From: Pseudomonadota bacterium
Lineage (GTDB): Bacteria; Pseudomonadota; Gammaproteobacteria; Acidithiobacillales; Acidithiobacillaceae
Reading direction: 5' to 3'
NCBI GenBank assembly: GCA_021839095.1
Contig: JAKCBU010000024.1
Coordinates: 1 to 9,336, forward strand
Length of the DNA stretch: 9,336 nt
In this document: piece by piece, positions 6,123 to 9,336 of the stretch
Layout of the letters: every line of letters starts with the position of its first letter
Numbering within the stretch: the stretch's first letter is position 1
Notes under the pieces: generated by a model
The model's input: the letters and a program-made list of their open reading frames with translations, nothing else
Told to the model about the DNA's origin: nothing
Databases searched by the model: none
Program-made: the position numbers and the translations under genes

Positions 6123-9100
6123 TCACCGTGGGCGCGCCACTTTCGCGCTCAAGGCGCTATACATTACCGGCGCCAGCCACAAAGACATGAACACGGACAG
6201 CACCAGACCGCCCATGACCGCTACCGCGAGGGGCTTGAGCAGATCGGTGCCGTGGCCGATACCGATGGCCAGCGGCAGAAAGCCGAAGACATCGGCGAGC
6301 ATGGTCATCAGGATGGGACGCAGGCGCTGGCGGGCGGCGAGGGCGACCACGGCGGGACGCGGCAGCGGGCCACCGAGTTGCCGGGCGCGCGCGAAAATCA
6401 GAATCACATTGTTGACGGCAATGGCAAAGACCAGCAGCACGCCGAGGAAAGCGGTGCTATCGAGGTCGATGCCGAGCAGCAGCAGCGCCAGCAGCGCCCC
6501 GGGTGCCGCCAGCGCAATCGCCAGCAGGGCGGAAATGGCGGCCCGCTGACTGCTGAACTGAAAGCCGAGTAAGATCAGGAGCAAGGCGAGCGCCCCCCCG
6601 AGAATCAGCGCCATCTGTTGAAAGCTCTGCGACTGCTGGCGGTAGTAACCGCCCAGCAAGGTCGTCACGTTCGTCGGCAGGTGCAGATTCGCCACCACCG
6701 CACGCGCTTTGGCGGCGGCCTGCGCCAGTCCCTCACCGGGCTTCGGCTGCAGCCAGACGTAGGCGTCAGGCACCAGATTTTGATGGGTCACGAAGGGTAT
6801 TGCGCCCTGCACATGCACGCCGGCGATACTGGCCAGCGGTGTAAAACTCCCGTCCGGTAAGCGAATGGGGAGGTTGTCCATCTCGCGGGGGGTGAAATCG
6901 TGGCCGGCGAGACTGACGCGAATCGGCAGGATCTGCTCGCCGTGCAGGAGGAAGCCCGCCTGCCGCCCCCAGAAGCGCGCCTTGATTTGACCGGCCAGCA
7001 CTGGCGGAGTGATGCCGTAGATGGCGGCCAGTGGCGATGGAGTGATCTCCAGTTCGGGACCGGCGGAAGGTGACTTGAAGTTCACGGACTCAAAGGCGTG
7101 GCTCTGGCGCAATGCCGCCGCCAGGCGCGCGCCCTGCGCACGCAGCGTGGCGGAATCCGAGCCGAAGAGGTACACCACCAGCGGCGCATGGGCACCCGAG
7201 AGGTTGCCCAGGCGTACGATCATTGTTTGGTGGAGCGTCATGGACAGCAGATTGGGCGCCATTTGACGGAACTGTGTCTGCAGCGTGCGCATCACCGTCT
7301 CGGTACTCTGCGCGTGATCGGGTTTGAGGACGATGGCGATGGCCCCCTTGTTGGCCGGCGCATGGAGGAACTGGAAGCCGCGCCCGACCATCAGCGATGC
7401 TTGCTCCACCTCGGGATTCTTCAGCGCCACTCGCATGAAATCGCGCCCCACGCGGGTGGTTTCCGCCACGCTGCTGCCGACCGGAGTGCGGAAGGGCACC
7501 GAGATCACGCCTTCGTCCCAGTGGGGCAGAAAAGCGGTGGGCAGGGTAGCCAGGGCCCGCCATCCCGCGACCACGAGGAGCAGAACGACCGGAATGGCCC
7601 ACCACGGGCGGCGCATTCCGAAGACCAGCCAGCGGCTGAAATGTCGGCGTAACCAGCGTTCAGCACCATTTCGCCGGTTCTGCCGCGGCCGCCCGGCGAG
7701 CCAGGCGGCCAGCACCGGCGTCACCAGCAAGGCGACGATTTGCGAGGTCAGCAGCGCAATGACGATGGCCAGCGCCATATGCCGGAACAGGAGACCCAGC
7801 GTGCCGGATAAGAAAATCAGCGGCAGAAAGATCAGGCAGGAGGTGAGGGTGGCCAGGGTCATCAGTGGCAGAATTTCGGCGGCGCGACGCAAGGCTAGCC
7901 GTTGCCGCGAGAGGCGGTCGCCGTGCAGACCGTGGAGTCCGCGTTCAATCACCACGATGGCATGATCCACCAATGCGCCGATCGCCGCTGTCAGGCCGCC
8001 GAGCGTCATGATGTTGAGCCCGTAGCCCAACGTGTGCAAGACCAGAAAAGTGGCCGCCAGGGCCAGCGGGACGACCACCAGGGTCGCCAGCGCCCCATCG
8101 AAGCGGCCGAGAAAGGCGAAGACCACCAGCCAGGCGATCAGACTGCCGAGCCCGAGGGCGATCCAGACGTCGCGCAGACTGCCACTGATCAAATGGCTCA
8201 AGTCATAGATAGGCACGAGTTGCACGCCGGGTGGCAGGTGCGCCCGCAATGTCGCCAATCGGTGTTGTACGGCACGGGCGACATCCACATCGTTGGCTCT
8301 CGATTGGGAGAGCACGTCGACGATCAGGGCATGGCGGTAGCCGGGGACGGCGGCATCGGTGAGTAAGGGCGGCGGACCGACTCGCACCTGTCCCAGCGTG
8401 CCCAGCGCCAGCGGGGCACGGACGCCTTCGGCATTGGCCGGGCCGAGAGGCAGGGTCAGGGTGGCCAGATGCGCCGTATCCACCGGCCGCGGCGTGGTGG
8501 CGACGATAAATTGCTGGTGATAGGCGTGCAGAATGCCGGAGAAAAAAGGTCCTTGGGCGCGGCGGAGGGTGTCGATCACCTGCTGTGCCGTCAGGTGATA
8601 TTGCGCCAGGCGCACCGGATTCAGATCGATATGCACCTGTGGCCAGCCGCGCCCGGTGCCCTGCACCTGATAGACGCCGGGAATCGCCAGCAGGGCGGGG
8701 CGAACCTGGAAGGCGAAAGTCGGCATCATCGCCGAACTGTCCTGTTGATTGGAGACCAGCGCATACTCGGCGAAAGGATAGGTGTAGGGTGCCATGCGCG
8801 TCACCCGCATCTGCGCGCCGACGGGCAAGCGAACCTGCGAGAGACGGGCCTGCAGCATGAGATAAGCGGTCTGCGGATTGACGCCGGGATTGAAGTAGAC
8901 ATTGAGCTTGGTCAGTCCGTTACCGGTCTGCGAGCGCACCAGCCGGACGCCCGGCTGACCCTTGGCCAATGCCTCCAGCGGTCGGGTGATCTCGACTTCC
9001 ATGAACTTGACCGGCAGACTGCCATCGTTGACCAGTACCGCCACGCGTGGGAAGTCGACATTGGGAAACACGCTTTCCGTCAGGCTTTTCAGGGCGAACC

Positions 9101-9179
9101 AGCCCGCCGCGAGCAGGAACAGGGCGGCGAGGATCACGCTGAAGCGGTTTTCCCAGAGGCCATCCAGATAACGCTTCAT
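6123..9179 (-). CDS. RND-family efflux permease (inner-membrane pump subunit)
   Basis: The product is 1018 aa, the normal length for a complete RND permease, with the expected order: TM1 (about 11-32), a large periplasmic loop, TM2-6 (about 335-500), TM7 near 530, a second loop, and TM8-12. The TM4 segment NIMTLGGLTAAIGALVDHAI resembles the NxMxLGGLAIAIG-x2-VD pattern of CusA/CzcA-type (HME) pumps, and FLPHWDEG after TM7 also fits that side. Overall divergence leaves HME versus HAE1 open. In TM4 there is a single acid, Asp405, followed by His406 where AcrB has Asp-Asp. In TM10 the AcrB Lys940 position is Asn923 (VNNVILIF). The pump would use the proton gradient to export substrate through a periplasmic adaptor and an outer-membrane channel. 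The adaptor gene overlaps its start by 4 bp; no TolC-like gene is in the window. Substrate is unknown. Confidence 0.95.
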   Translation of the reverse strand: MKRYLDGLWENRFSVILAALFLLAAGWFALKSLTESVFPNVDFPRVAVLVNDGSLPVKFMEVEITRPLEALAKGQPGVRLVRSQTGNGLTKLNVYFNPGVNPQTAYLMLQARLSQVRLPVGAQMRVTRMAPYTYPFAEYALVSNQQDSSAMMPTFAFQVRPALLAIPGVYQVQGTGRGWPQVHIDLNPVRLAQYHLTAQQVIDTLRRAQGPFFSGILHAYHQQFIVATTPRPVDTAHLATLTLPLGPANAEGVRAPLALGTLGQVRVGPPPLLTDAAVPGYRHALIVDVLSQSRANDVDVARAVQHRLATLRAHLPPGVQLVPIYDLSHLISGSLRDVWIALGLGSLIAWLVVFAFLGRFDGALATLVVVPLALAATFLVLHTLGYGLNIMTLGGLTAAIGALVDHAIVVIERGLHGLHGDRLSRQRLALRRAAEILPLMTLATLTSCLIFLPLIFLSGTLGLLFRHMALAIVIALLTSQIVALLVTPVLAAWLAGRPRQNRRNGAERWLRRHFSRWLVFGMRRPWWAIPVVLLLVVAGWRALATLPTAFLPHWDEGVISVPFRTPVGSSVAETTRVGRDFMRVALKNPEVEQASLMVGRGFQFLHAPANKGAIAIVLKPDHAQSTETVMRTLQTQFRQMAPNLLSMTLHQTMIVRLGNLSGAHAPLVVYLFGSDSATLRAQGARLAAALRQSHAFESVNFKSPSAGPELEITPSPLAAIYGITPPVLAGQIKARFWGRQAGFLLHGEQILPIRVSLAGHDFTPREMDNLPIRLPDGSFTPLASIAGVHVQGAIPFVTHQNLVPDAYVWLQPKPGEGLAQAAAKARAVVANLHLPTNVTTLLGGYYRQQSQSFQQMALILGGALALLLILLGFQFSSQRAAISALLAIALAAPGALLALLLLGIDLDSTAFLGVLLVFAIAVNNVILIFARARQLGGPLPRPAVVALAARQRLRPILMTMLADVFGFLPLAIGIGHGTDLLKPLAVAVMGGLVLSVFMSLWLAPVMYSALSAKVARPR

Positions 9180-9336
9180 GGTGTCCGGACCTGCACGGGG
9201 GTATCGGCGACGAGGCGGGTGTTGCCGGAGCGTACGACGGGTTCCCCTATCCGGAGATCACCGCTGACCCAGGTGCGATCGCCATGCGTGGCGACGATGC
9301 GGACGGGCACCACGACCGCCCGCCCGTGGCGGACGG
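9176..9336 (-). CDS. RND periplasmic adaptor (membrane fusion protein), C-terminal end only
   Basis: The frame enters from the right edge and ends at TGA 9178-9176, sharing ATGA with the start of the RND permease gene. About 52 residues are visible, including GRAVVVPVRIVATHGDRTWVSG, then LRIGEPVVRSGNTRLVADTPVQVR. This is the membrane-proximal beta domain typical of the C-terminus of HlyD/AcrA/CusB-type adaptors (pattern V-V-x-G-L-x-x-G-D-x-V-V-x-x-G ... L-x-x-G-x-x-V). The 4-bp overlap implies translational coupling, giving matched production of adaptor and pump. The 5' part, with lipoyl and hairpin domains and any signal peptide, lies outside. Confidence 0.82.
   Translation of the reverse strand, partial: VRHGRAVVVPVRIVATHGDRTWVSGDLRIGEPVVRSGNTRLVADTPVQVRTP

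Noticed and set aside
7098..7965. Plus-strand frames of 184 and 213 codons opposite the RND gene
   Set aside because: Arg/Pro/Ala-rich translations without motifs, antisense to an intact RND permease.

Overview
The window is chromosomal DNA from a moderately GC-rich proteobacterium. Gene content and codon style fit an Acidithiobacillus-like chemolithotroph, but that is an impression, since no rRNA or other marker gene is present. Five clear genes read on the minus strand and two on the plus strand. The genes at both window edges are cut.

Left part (1-2936, minus strand): a pyruvate kinase-family protein runs off the left edge. It is the unusual long type, with an N-terminal helical extension and a large insertion in the B domain. 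Upstream of it lies selO (ydiU), a protein AMPylase pseudokinase that ends in Phe-Cys-Gly-Thr. A 31-codon frame overlaps the selO stop as ATGA. A 9-bp tandem repeat sits in the selO/pyk gap.

Middle (about 2937-4880): a gene-poor, AT-richer stretch of about 300 bp holds one candidate short ORF and two perfect TATAAT boxes. Next comes a two-gene plus-strand unit. The first gene encodes a 159-aa unrecognised protein made of a helical domain, a (Pro-Ser)n linker coded by a perfect CCATCA microsatellite, and a short acidic/aromatic tip. The second encodes a membrane sensor with a double-Cache-type periplasmic domain and a HAMP domain, but no kinase, methyl-accepting, cyclase or phosphodiesterase output. 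This pair is the least explained part of the window.

Right part (4961-9336, minus strand): the end of a membrane-fusion protein gene overlaps by 4 bp an RND efflux permease gene of 1018 codons. After a 112-bp gap comes an EamA/DMT permease with a C-terminal tail of about 66 residues, about 25 of them histidine. The gap carries an 8-bp direct repeat with a 22-bp period over a candidate promoter. The RND pump has non-canonical residues at the TM4 and TM10 proton-relay positions. The RND pair plus a His-rich permease suggests a metal or toxicant export locus, but the sequence does not fix the substrate. No tRNA, rRNA, CRISPR array, insertion sequence or convincing intrinsic terminator was found.
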